From Saprospiraceae bacterium (GTDB lineage: Bacteria; Bacteroidota; Bacteroidia; Chitinophagales; Saprospiraceae), in contig JADKCF010000028.1 of NCBI GenBank assembly GCA_016714765.1, positions 1 to 28,058 of the forward strand: a stretch of DNA of 28,058 nucleotides, written 5' to 3'. A program made the position numbers and the translations under genes. Below the pieces are notes generated by a model, which saw only the letters and a list, made by a program, of their open reading frames with translations, was not told where the DNA came from and did no database searches. Positions 19,749 through 26,486 of the stretch are shown one piece after another. How positions within the stretch are numbered: the first letter of the stretch is position 1; every line of letters starts with the position of its first letter.

Positions 19749-19861
19749 AGCGCAGTGGTAACGAAGCCGAAATCACTTTTCGATCTCAAGTGGCTTCTGT
19801 TTCCAAGTGGCTTCGACTCCATCGCCTGTGGCGAATGCGCTCAGCCACCAACCTTCATACC
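19749..19861. repeat. 113-bp direct repeat, copy 2 (5' side of AAA ATPase 3)
   Basis: Begins AGCGCAGTGGTAACGAAGCC; four mismatches to copy 1 at 18184-18296 over 113 bases, no indel. The two copies have the same orientation and enclose the ATPase gene with its promoter (18297-19748). Confidence 0.9.
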
Positions 19862-19992
19862 AAAGACTAAAAACCAAAGACAACCAAAGACTAAAAACTA
19901 AAAACTAAAAACTAAAACCCAAAGACTAAAGACTAAAAACCAAAGACCAATAACCAATAACCAAAGACTAAAAACCAAAGACCAATAACCAA
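19862..19992. repeat. Heptanucleotide array downstream of the phosphoglycosyl transferase
   Basis: Units like CCAAAGA, CTAAAAA, CTAAAAC, CCAATAA and CCAAAGA run up to the base before the stop codon of the transferase (19993-19995). The mRNA strand is rich in U and G (TCTTTGG, TTTTTAG). Same family as 18297-18402. Confidence 0.75.
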
Positions 19993-20664
19993 TCAAAAAG
20001 GTCGCCTTGGCAAACTCCCAAATACCTTATAAATCAACTCTGATTTCGGAAAAATGATCACCCAGGCCGTCAAAAAGATACACATAAAATCCGTATAAAA
20101 ACCTTGATGATCTTGATACCACTTTTCGACTTCACCTTTGAAAGGGTAGATCTTATTCTGGTAAAAGTCCCAAGTATCTCCACCATTATCTCTTACCTCG
20201 GTTATTAAAGTCTCTTCATCTCGGAATATAATTGACCCGATACCCGTTAGTCCAGGTTTAACATTGTATATAACTTTTTGTACTTCTATTGGATAGGCAT
20301 CAAAACTTTTTTGCATCACTGGCCTTGGCCCTACCACACTCATGTTGCCGTTTAAGATATTAATGAGTTGGGGCAATTCGTTTATTTTAGTGGATCGTAG
20401 AAAATCACCCAGTGGAGTCAATCTTGGATCTTTTTTTGTAGTGATCAGGCCACCTGCCATATTGGGACTGTCCTTGAGCATGGTAGCAAACTTATAGATG
20501 TTAAAAAGCTTATTTTTAAAGCCCACTCTTTCTTGCAAGTACCAAATATATCCTTCTCCTGTCAATTTCAAGCCTATGGCTATAGGTATCAGCAAGGGCG
20601 ATAACACTACTAAAGCAAATAATGAAGCCAAGATGTCAAAAAATCGTTTTATGAATGGATACAT
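19993..20664 (-). CDS. Polyprenol-phosphate sugar-1-phosphate transferase (PglC/WcaJ family, short form)
   Basis: An intact 223-residue protein of the small monotopic phosphoglycosyl transferases. The N-terminus MYPFIKRFFDILASLFALVV leads into the re-entrant membrane helix. Then YLQERVGFKNKLFNIYKFAT, KKDPRLTPLGDFLRSTKINE, LPQLINILNGNMSVVGPRPV and VKPGLTGIGSIIFRDEE. It moves a sugar-1-phosphate from a UDP-sugar to undecaprenyl phosphate, the first membrane step of glycan assembly. The position of the catalytic Asp-Glu pair in characterised members reads Asn-Glu here (KINELPQ). A C-terminal extension with TDFMCIFLTAWVIIFP may be a second membrane-associated helix. Confidence 0.93.
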   Translation of the reverse strand: MYPFIKRFFDILASLFALVVLSPLLIPIAIGLKLTGEGYIWYLQERVGFKNKLFNIYKFATMLKDSPNMAGGLITTKKDPRLTPLGDFLRSTKINELPQLINILNGNMSVVGPRPVMQKSFDAYPIEVQKVIYNVKPGLTGIGSIIFRDEETLITEVRDNGGDTWDFYQNKIYPFKGEVEKWYQDHQGFYTDFMCIFLTAWVIIFPKSELIYKVFGSLPRRPF

Positions 20665-20690
20665 ATGAATTAAGGTTTTAATAAGAAGAG

Positions 20691-20862
20691 ATTAGCTCGT
20701 AGGTCTTAGCTCATTGAGGTACGACTCCCTGCTATGAACTACAAGCTACCAGCTACAAGCTACAAGCTACCTACTACCAACTACGAGCTACCTACTACAA
20801 GCTACAAGCTACCTACTACCAGCTACAAGCTACAAGCTACCTACTACCAGCTAATAACTAAA
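20691..20862. repeat. Heptanucleotide array downstream of the S23 protein gene
   Basis: Units AGCTACC, AGCTACA, TACTACC, AACTACG and the like, mostly in register for over 100 bases, end at the stop of the four-helix-bundle gene (20863-20865). The far end (20691-20735) has units of opposite orientation: TAGCTCGTAG at 20693-20702 is the exact reverse complement of CTACGAGCTA at 20781-20790, so the transcript could fold back on itself. Confidence 0.8.
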
Positions 20863-21225
20863 TCATTTCAAAGAATTTATCAAACCATTCAAAATTTTTG
20901 ATAATTCCATTGCTTTTTGTTTTAACAATATATAATCATCCAAACTCAACCATGTTCTTTTCTGCAAAAGGAGCAAAACTGTAACAGTTTCATTGATGGA
21001 TCCTCTGGAATAGTATAAAAACTGTTTAAATTCCTTTTTAGAATATCTCCCTTTCCCCTCAGCAATATTCATTGGAATAGAGGAAGAACAGGCATCTAAT
21101 TGTTCTCTCAGCCTAAAGTTACCTTTGCTGTTATAGAATTTATCTGTCTTTTCTAAAAGTAAATCAACAAACTCTATGGCTTTTTGCCAGGCAATCAGGT
21201 TTTCAAAATCAAATTTTTCTTCCAT
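20863..21225 (-). CDS. Four-helix-bundle protein (S23 / 23S rRNA intervening-sequence family)
   Basis: Intact, 120 residues. The family pattern is clear: FENLIAWQKAIEFVDLLLEK, then FRLREQLDACSSSIPMNIAE and GKGRYSKKEFKQFLYYSRGS, followed by NETVTVLLLLQKR and a last helix. The family was first seen inside 23S rRNA intervening sequences but is common as a free-standing gene in Bacteroidota; structures are pentameric helical bundles and the function is unknown. Here it lies between the phosphoglycosyl transferase and the dehydratase, with an AGCTACC-type heptamer array on each side, so it may be an inserted unit. Confidence 0.93.
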   Translation of the reverse strand: MEEKFDFENLIAWQKAIEFVDLLLEKTDKFYNSKGNFRLREQLDACSSSIPMNIAEGKGRYSKKEFKQFLYYSRGSINETVTVLLLLQKRTWLSLDDYILLKQKAMELSKILNGLINSLK

Positions 21226-21231
21226 TATTTG

Positions 21232-21415
21232 TTAAGGTTTTAGCTCGTGGTATTTAGCTCTTAGGGATTAGGGGTAAGTTCGTAGGAGTTAGGGGTAACC
21301 CATCTACCAGCTATAACCTACCAGCTACCAACTAAAAGCTACCAACTACCAGCTACCAACCTAAAGCTACCAACTACCAGCTACAACCTACCAGCTACCA
21401 ACTTAAAGCTACCAA
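21232..21415. repeat. Heptanucleotide array downstream of the 4,6-dehydratase
   Basis: The half next to the gene is built of AGCTACC, AACTACC, AGCTACA, ACCTACC and AACTAAA units, and the stop codon of the dehydratase (21416-21418) falls in the last unit. The other half (about 21240-21300) is built of TAGCTCG, TAGCTCT, TAGGGAT, TAGGGGT and TAGGAGT units, roughly the reverse complement type, which allows base pairing across the array. Confidence 0.8.
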
Positions 21416-22625
21416 CTACATCTTCTGATCCAAACTCTTCCCAGTCTCTATATGCTCAAAATCAGGCAAGTGTTTTTTCATTAAAGTGACTATGGCCGTT
21501 TTATCATATTGTTCAGAGGTCATTAACGTTTTTAATTCAGTGATACAATTTTCGATTTGTGTTTTACTTGGTTTCACTGCATTTTTGATGACGCCCATAC
21601 CGTCATATTTTATCATGTCGACTTCATCAGTTGTTGTATAAAACTCCTCATACAGTTTCTCGCCTGATGTGTCTGATATAAAGAAATATACCGGGTGCGG
21701 ATCTTCAATAGACATTGTATTAGCTTTTGCCTTTGCATCATTTTCACTTTCACACTCTTCAATCGGGATAGCCATTTCCTTAAAAAAGTCAACTGTAATA
21801 TCTTTAAAATTGACCATTTGATCTTCTTCTAATTTTGGAAAATAGATCTCACCGCTTTCTCCCAAAATACAAGCCAACATACATATTTGGCCACTTTCTT
21901 CGGGCGAAACAAAAAATCTCTTGACATCTGATGGACATGAAATCGGTTGTTTTTTAAATAAGCGCTGTATGTATCCATCCAATAGACTGCCATTACTAAA
22001 AGCCACATTGGCAAATCTTGCGGTCGTGATTTTGATATCATTGCTGTACGCCATAATGACTTCTTCCATGAGCTTTTTGCTCGCTCCCATGACGTTAACA
22101 GGGTTGGCTGCCTTGTCTGTAGATACACAAAAAGGTGTTCGGGTCTATGGACTGATAACAGGTCCAAAAGCTCCTTTGCCTTAAACACATTATTGTCTAT
22201 CATGGCTTCGATAGAATAGTGGTCTTTCTCACTTCGGACATGTTTGTGGGCAGCAAAATTGGCTACTATATCAAATGGACCCTCTTGGGCAAACATCTTC
22301 CTGAACACTGAATCACCAAAATTCATTGGATATGTCTTATAATCAGTTGGGATGTATTGCCCATGCTTTGACCTTAAATCTCTGGTAAGTTCAGTTAATC
22401 CATTCTCATTGGTATCAACCACATAGAGTTTTGATGGCTCAAAGTTCAATATCGCTTTGATATATGAAGAACCTATCGTACCTGCACCACCTAGGACCAA
22501 GACTGACTTACCTTTTATCCTTTTTGTCAGAATATCTTGATTTGTATAAATGTCATACTCAAAAAGACTTTTTTCTCTTTTTGTGATATGGTTTTTATGA
22601 ATTGTGGTATGTCTATGATGTGCAT
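21416..22625 (-). CDS. UDP-HexNAc 4,6-dehydratase (polysaccharide biosynthesis/CapD family, short form), frameshifted
   Basis: About 400 residues in three frames. Start at 22625 (MHIIDIPQFIKTISQKEKK), then LFEYDIYTNQDILTKRIKGK and the Rossmann motif LVLGGAGTIGSSYIKAIL, VVDTNENGLTEL and NFAAHKHVRSEKD. A second shift near 22110 leads to NVMGASKKLMEEVIMAYS, TTARFANVAFSNGSLLDG and KRFFVSPEESGQICMLA. This is the cytosolic short form without membrane segments. Family members use bound NAD(P) to make 4-keto-6-deoxy sugars from UDP-GlcNAc-type substrates. Its product is the usual substrate of DegT aminotransferases like the one encoded just upstream, so the two should act in sequence. The usual catalytic SxxK/YxxxK place lies in the segment broken by the second shift. 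Confidence 0.88.
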
Positions 22626-22647
22626 ATTTATGTATTTAAATTGTTTA

Positions 22648-22868
22648 GCTACGAACTCATCGCTACCTACTACCAGCCTACGAACTCCTTACTACCTCCT
22701 ACTGGAACTCATCGCTACCTACTACCAGCTACGAACTCATCGCTACCTACTACTGGCAGTTTCTACGAACTCATCGCTACCTACTTACCAGCTACGAACT
22801 CACCGCTACCCTACCAGCTACGAACTCCTTACTACCTCCTACTGGCTACGAACTCATCGCTACCCCAG
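22648..22868. repeat. Heptanucleotide array with 28-bp higher-order unit, downstream of the aminotransferase
   Basis: Heptamers AGCTACG, AACTCAT, CGCTACC and TACTACC follow one another to give a 28-base unit repeated about nine times with variants (AACTCCT, TACTACC, TCCTACT). The stop codon of the aminotransferase (22869-22871) lies in the last AGCTACG-type unit. The array fills the whole gap to the dehydratase gene. Two long open frames on the plus strand here are products of the repeat. Confidence 0.82.
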
Positions 22869-23997
22869 CTACGAACTAAACGCTCGGACCACCCTCACCA
22901 CTTCCTCCACCTGCGCATCCGTCAGATTAGTAGAAGACGGAATAGAGATACATGAGTTGTAAATCGTATCCGAAATGTTTTCATTGGTAATAAAAGGTAA
23001 GTGCTTGAACATCCTGAGCTGATGCATCGGCACCCAAAATGGTCTACATTGTACACCGTTGTCAGCAGATGTTTGATCATTGGTCTTTGGTTTTTGACCT
23101 TCATCGTATGTAACCAATTATTAGGAATGACTTGGTCACTCACTTTTGGAACTGTAAATTTTCATTTTTCCAGATGTTCCCGATAATATTTATCAATGGC
23201 TTTTTGCGCTCAAGAAGAAGGCAATTGCTCCATTTTGTGCTACACCTACAGCTGCTAATTATATTAACAAGTCGATAGTTGTACCCTACTTCATCATGGT
23301 CGTATTCAAAAGGGTCTGTCTTCGCTTGGGTAGTGATATGTTTGGCTTTTTTAGCCAGATTTTCATCATCTGTGACGATGACACCTCCGCCACCTGTACT
23401 GATGATTTTATTGCCATTAAAACTAAAAGTACCGAATGTACCAAAGGTACCAGCACCTTTGTTTTTATAGGATGAACCCAATGCTTCCGTCGAGTCTTCA
23501 ATCACCACCAAACAATATTTCTTGGCTATAGCCATCAGTCTTTCCATATCACACATATTGCCCAAAACATGTACAGGCATGATAGCCGATATACATCTCT
23601 TGTCGCTCTTAAGGTAAGTGTGATCCTTGGAAGTAGTAGGTTTGTGTCTCAAAAACTCTTCCAAAATATCCAGATCCATCTGCCAGGTATCTTTATCCAC
23701 ATCTATAAAGATCGGATCTGCACCTGTATATTTGATGGCATTTGCCGTAGCGATGAAGGTAATATCAGAAGTGATGACGTAATCACGCTGACGCACTCCT
23801 GCCAATTCTTGAGCAATATGAAGTGCTGCTGTGCCATTCATAGCGGCTACTCCGTATTTTGCTCCGGCAAACTCTGCCACCATGTTTTCAAACTGTGTGA
23901 CATAACTGCCCACGGAAGATATCCATCCCGTATCGAGACAGTCCTTGACGTATGTCCATTCGTTTCCTGAGATATTGGGTATGGAGAGTGGTATCAT
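22869..23997 (-). CDS. DegT/DnrJ/EryC1 family sugar aminotransferase (LegC/PglE-like), frameshifted
   Basis: About 375 residues. I take the ATG at 23997 (MIPLSIPNISGNEWTYVKDC); an upstream GTG at 24018 is possible but lies outside the part conserved in the 5' copies. The protein has TGWISSVGSYVTQFE, AMNGTAALHIAQELAG, TSDITFIATANAIKYTGA, VVIEDSTEALGSS and GTFSFNGNKIISTGGGGVIV, where the Lys of NGNKII carries PLP. The frame breaks near 23250; later pieces contain VPNNWLHTMKVKNQ-like residues, VQCRPFWVPMHQLRMFKHLP and CISIPSSTNLTDAQVEEVVR, ending AFSS. It would transfer an amino group from Glu to the 4-keto sugar made by the dehydratase downstream. Copies of its first 82 bases occur three more times to the right. 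Confidence 0.9.
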
Positions 23998-23999
23998 TG
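23918..23999. repeat. 82-bp aminotransferase 5'-end repeat, copy 1 (in the intact gene)
   Basis: Bases 23918-23999 cover the ATG and codons 1 to about 27. The same segment is found at 25684-25765, 26837-26918 and 27952-28033 with only two to four differences. Beyond codon 27 the copies diverge sharply. Confidence 0.95.
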
Positions 24000-24030
24000 G
24001 TTTTAATTTATAAATCACAAGTTGTATTAA

Positions 24031-24078
24031 TCTACCCGCTACAGAGTAGACTAGTCAGGCCAGTATCGGACTGAAACT
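24031..24078. repeat. 48-bp hairpin-bearing repeat, left of the PIN module
   Basis: TCTACCCGCTACAGAGTAGA forms a small hairpin, followed by GTCAGGCC and GGACTGAAACT. It aligns without gaps to 24838-24885 at about 33 of 48 positions, including the stem pairs and the ends. The two copies bracket the PIN toxin-antitoxin pair. Confidence 0.55.
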
Positions 24079-24109
24079 AACGCCAGCAATGAAGTGTGTT
24101 TATACGTCG

Positions 24110-24529
24110 TTACTGGAATGCGTGGCTTTCCCAATACTCTTTCGGGCTAATAATTTTGGTCTGATTGTACTCCGAAAATGTAAAGTCGTTCGTATTGCCT
24201 GTAATAATGAAGTCCGCCTTGCATTCGTCTGCAAGTTCCAAAATCATATTGTCATCCTTATCCTTGATAAAGTCAATTGTTATGTTTGGCACAAACTTTT
24301 TGGCTTTGGTTTCGATATCTGCAAGCAAGATTTCGGCTTTACTAGAGAAGTCGGCAAATCTTGCAAATTTGGGTCTTGCTAGCACTTCGTAGTATTCTGC
24401 CATTAACTCCTCGGATACACAAAGCAAGAACAAGTCATCTACAAAAAGTTCGTAAATAATTTTATATGGGTAACTTCTTTGGATAAGCGAAGAAACAATT
24501 ACGTTCGTATCAATGACGATTTTTTGCAT
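24110..24529 (-). CDS. PIN-domain toxin (COG1569 type)
   Basis: Intact, 139 residues. MQKIVIDTNVIVSSLIQRSY gives the first catalytic Asp. LMAEYYEVLARPKFARF carries the conserved Glu, and DKDDNMILELADECKADFII with TGNTNDF gives the remaining acidic residues, a full PIN nuclease set. Ends SPKEYWESHAFQ. PIN toxins cleave RNA, often initiator tRNA, rRNA or mRNA. The gene overlaps the end of the upstream antitoxin by 20 bases, a standard toxin-antitoxin arrangement. Confidence 0.9.
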   Translation of the reverse strand: MQKIVIDTNVIVSSLIQRSYPYKIIYELFVDDLFLLCVSEELMAEYYEVLARPKFARFADFSSKAEILLADIETKAKKFVPNITIDFIKDKDDNMILELADECKADFIITGNTNDFTFSEYNQTKIISPKEYWESHAFQ

Positions 24530-24737
24530 TTCTTACCGCTTTTACTTCTTCGGTTATCTCGTCCATAGACATAGAAGATAATCCATATTTTTCGGCTAAC
24601 TGTACACTCTTGTTCAAGTTCTGCCGTATTAACTCCCTGCTTATCAGTTCTACAAATTCAGTAAAAGTAAGAGTATCTTTAATGATACCAAATTTATTAA
24701 ACTCCAAATCTGAGATAGAAATATTGAGCGTTCTCAT
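24510..24737 (-). CDS. Antitoxin partner of the PIN toxin
   Basis: Intact, 75 residues, MRTLNISISDLEFNKFGIIK, a short beta strand that may form a ribbon-type or similar DNA-binding dimer, then a helical region ending ITEEVKAVRNAKNRH. I do not recognise the family with certainty; the call rests on size, order and the 20-base overlap with the PIN gene. An inverted repeat immediately before the ATG would suit autoregulation. Confidence 0.75.
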   Translation of the reverse strand: MRTLNISISDLEFNKFGIIKDTLTFTEFVELISRELIRQNLNKSVQLAEKYGLSSMSMDEITEEVKAVRNAKNRH

Positions 24738-24739
24738 GT

Positions 24740-24759
24740 TGTTACTTTTTTTTGTAACA
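24740..24759. promoter_or_regulatory. Inverted repeat before the PIN antitoxin start
   Basis: TGTTAC (24740-24745) and GTAACA (24754-24759) flank a run of eight T's (A's in the mRNA), two bases from the ATG. It could be an operator bound by the toxin-antitoxin complex, or a leader hairpin that presents the A-rich loop near the start codon. Confidence 0.5.
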
Positions 24760-24837
24760 TTACTATATTTATTTTGTTCATTTTTAGCATTTTGGAGTCT
24801 CGTGGATGGTAATATTTTTATTGGTAAGTTGTATTTA

Positions 24838-24885
24838 TCTGCCCGATATTGGGCAGACAGGTCAGGCTTGAAAAAGGCTGAAACT
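24838..24885. repeat. 48-bp hairpin-bearing repeat, right of the PIN module
   Basis: TCTGCCC (24838-24844) pairs with GGGCAGA (24851-24857) around GATATT, followed by CAGGTCAGGC and GGCTGAAACT. It is the diverged partner of 24031-24078. The stem differs between copies but pairing is retained in both. Confidence 0.55.
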
Positions 24886-24935
24886 TGCTTGTGGTGAAAT
24901 ACTTAATATCTTTCGGGCAAAATGTAGATATATGG

Positions 24936-24980
24936 TCAGGCAAATATGCGAAGCTTTTTATTGCGTGGTTTTAACAACAT
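24936..24980 (-). pseudogene. 5' remnant of a zeta-type toxin
   Basis: Reads MLLKPRNKKLRIFA then TGA. The intact toxin at 26921-27649 starts MLSKLRNKKLRIFAGPNG, so the remnant stops exactly before the Walker A loop. The region from 24939 onward aligns to 27608 onward at a fixed offset of 2669 bases through the antitoxin gene, so this is a duplicated module that lost nearly all of its toxin. Confidence 0.85.
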
Positions 24981-25173
24981 AACTGCGTTTCTCAACTTTT
25001 ACCTTTCCAAATTTTATTTTTTTCACAACAGTTTCTTTACCTTCAGAAGTTACAGAAACAATGTGTTGATCTTTGATCACCAAGTCTGTCAAACCCATAA
25101 TTTTGTTAAGGTTTTTAGCTTTTTGAGCCGCTGTTTTAATTGCTTTATTAATTTCTAATACTTCTTTACTCAT
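24958..25173 (-). CDS. Orphan antitoxin, paralogue of the zeta-toxin partner
   Basis: Intact, 71 residues, MSKEVLEINKAIKTAAQKAK, then IMGLTDLVIKDQHIVSV and GKVKVEKRSYVVKTTQ. It differs from the antitoxin at 27627-27842 at only about seven residues, all at sites also variable in chemistry (for example Leu for Ser, Thr for Ala). Its toxin is reduced to 14 codons, yet the antitoxin frame is fully kept. A TAATTTTG -7 box is at 25204-25211, and a 395-bp insertion has landed five bases upstream of it. It may still neutralise the intact toxin. Confidence 0.8.
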   Translation of the reverse strand: MSKEVLEINKAIKTAAQKAKNLNKIMGLTDLVIKDQHIVSVTSEGKETVVKKIKFGKVKVEKRSYVVKTTQ

Positions 25174-25215
25174 TTAATGATTGTTAATATTAAAGAATAT
25201 CTTCAAAATTATTTA

Positions 25216-25610
25216 GGGCCTGCTGAAAAAGTCAGAATCATTCAATTTAAAGACAGCTATTGGTCTGGGAAATCGTTCAAAAAACAAGCGATAGTAAATG
25301 AAGAGTCAAAAGTGCGTCTATCGCATTTGTAGAATATTAAAAATAAACCAATGATAATCAAAGCGATAGAAAAAGCATTTTGACTCGGGACTGCACGGTG
25401 CTTCGCAATCGCCTTTTTTTGAACTGGTCTTTTTGTTTTACGGGGTTTTTTTTGACAGGAAAAAAGTAAATGCTGCCCACACATGGGCAAAAGTTCAAAT
25501 GAGTGCAAATGATTTAGGAATTTTGAAGAAATTCCCGTGCAACAAAAAAATCTACGAATATGGACATATATAATTGATAATCATTAATTTATATAACACC
25601 AAGCAGACCC
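25216..25610. mobile_element. 395-bp insertion with terminal inverted repeats and 6-bp target duplication
   Basis: Left end GGGCCTGCTGAAAAAGTC, right end (reverse complement) GGGTCTGCTTGG, an imperfect 9-base inverted repeat. The flanks are TATTTA at 25210-25215 and TATTTA at 25611-25616. The duplicated module at 27873-27890 gives the empty site with a single TATTTA at the same place. The inside has a minus-strand open frame of 83 codons (25257-25508) with a hydrophobic stretch ALIIIGLFLIFY, not recognised, so this is either a decayed insertion sequence or a non-autonomous element. Confidence 0.85.
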
Positions 25611-25662
25611 TATTTAACACCTATTCCAATAAGAATGTTGATTTAAATAGAAAAACAGATTA

Positions 25663-25763
25663 CAACTCATAACTACCTAAAGAGATATCCATCCCGTATC
25701 GAGACAGTCCTTGACATAAGTCCATTCGTTTCCTGAGATATTGGGTATGGAGAGTGGTATCAT
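25663..25763 (-). pseudogene. Aminotransferase 5' stub, copy 2
   Basis: From ATG 25763 it repeats codons 1-27 of the aminotransferase (82-bp core 25684-25765), then loses one base and continues in a sequence equal to that of copy 4 (GGTAGTTATGAG on the minus strand). Upstream of its ATG it shares TTGATTTGCTAATTTGTT with copy 4. About 100 bases after it, to 25871, hold no gene. Confidence 0.9.
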
Positions 25764-25871
25764 TGGTTTATTGTTGATTTGCTAATTTGTTGGAGTTGAT
25801 GATTTGTTAAGTTGATGATTATTATTTCACTTATCAAAATACTGATAAGGTCGTGGGTCATAACTGTAACA

Positions 25872-26237
25872 CTAGTAAAAATAAATATTGACGTTGTCAA
25901 TTACTATTAACTTAGCATTTTGAACACTGTAAGCATTTATTATTAATGGTAAGGACTTCCTTACTATATCAAATAATTCCTTATTTGATAAATTTCCTGT
26001 TTTTAAATAAAGAATTTGAGGCATTATTACATTACCAAAATGGCCATTGAAGAAATCACTATCTTTTGTTATAATAATTCTATTTTCTCTAATTGCAATT
26101 TTCCTAATCTCAGAATCATCCAAATAAATCCCGTCTTTATATGACCTTGTATGAATGGCTTCCTGTTCAAATTCCGAAAACAATTTGACTAATTTAGGCG
26201 GTTATTGAGTATCTATAAGCCATTTGTATTTAGGCAT
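25872..26237 (-). pseudogene. DUF5615 PIN-like toxin with an early stop codon
   Basis: From ATG 26237 the frame reads MPKYKWLIDTQ, then TAA, then PPKLVKLFSEFEQEAIHTRS and on in the same frame to the stop at 25872. Relatives have LIDTQLPP here, so one base (TTA to TAA) makes the stop. The remaining protein has DSEIRKIAIRENRIIITKDS and SDFFNGHF, the conserved DUF5615 acidic sites. An internal Met near residue 20 could restart translation, but that would lose the first Asp. The gene lies seven bases after the DUF433 gene. DUF433/DUF5615 pairs are known toxin-antitoxin systems of the VapBC type. Confidence 0.82.
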
Positions 26238-26246
26238 CATTTAATA

Positions 26247-26486
26247 TCAGGCGGCAACTATTGGCGCTACAGATTGCGGGTTAGATAATTTCGATGCATA
26301 CAATAATACAGCTTGCAGATCCTCCTTTTCAAGAAAATCATAGTCTTCAAGAATTTCACTCTCTTTCATACCCGAAGCCATCAATTCCAGTAATTGACTC
26401 ACCGTGAACCTCATGTTTCGTATAGTTGGTTTACCATTACAAACTTTACTATTAATAGTTATTCTCTCTAAAAGATTTGATTCCAT
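26247..26486 (-). CDS. DUF433 antitoxin
   Basis: Start chosen at ATG 26486 (MESNLLERITINSKVCNGKP) because conserved DUF433 sequence begins there. 79 residues with GKPTIRNMRFTVSQLLELMA, then KESEILEDYDFLEKEDLQAV and a C-terminal tail ending QSVAPIVAA. The domain has a winged-helix-like fold and acts as antitoxin and repressor for DUF5615 toxins. The frame is intact whereas its toxin has a stop. Confidence 0.9.
   Translation of the reverse strand: MESNLLERITINSKVCNGKPTIRNMRFTVSQLLELMASGMKESEILEDYDFLEKEDLQAVLLYASKLSNPQSVAPIVAA

Noticed and set aside
22537..22962. Two plus-strand open frames rich in Tyr, Leu and Thr across the heptamer array
   Set aside because: They arise from the AGCTACG/AACTCAT repeat units and overlap real minus-strand genes at both ends.
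24018..24018. GTG at 24018 as the aminotransferase start
   Set aside because: The seven extra codons are outside the segment conserved in the other three copies; ATG 23997 begins the family sequence.
25257..25508. 83-codon frame in the 395-bp insertion as a transposase
   Set aside because: No transposase motif is visible, only a hydrophobic stretch and basic residues; too short and unlike any family that I can name.
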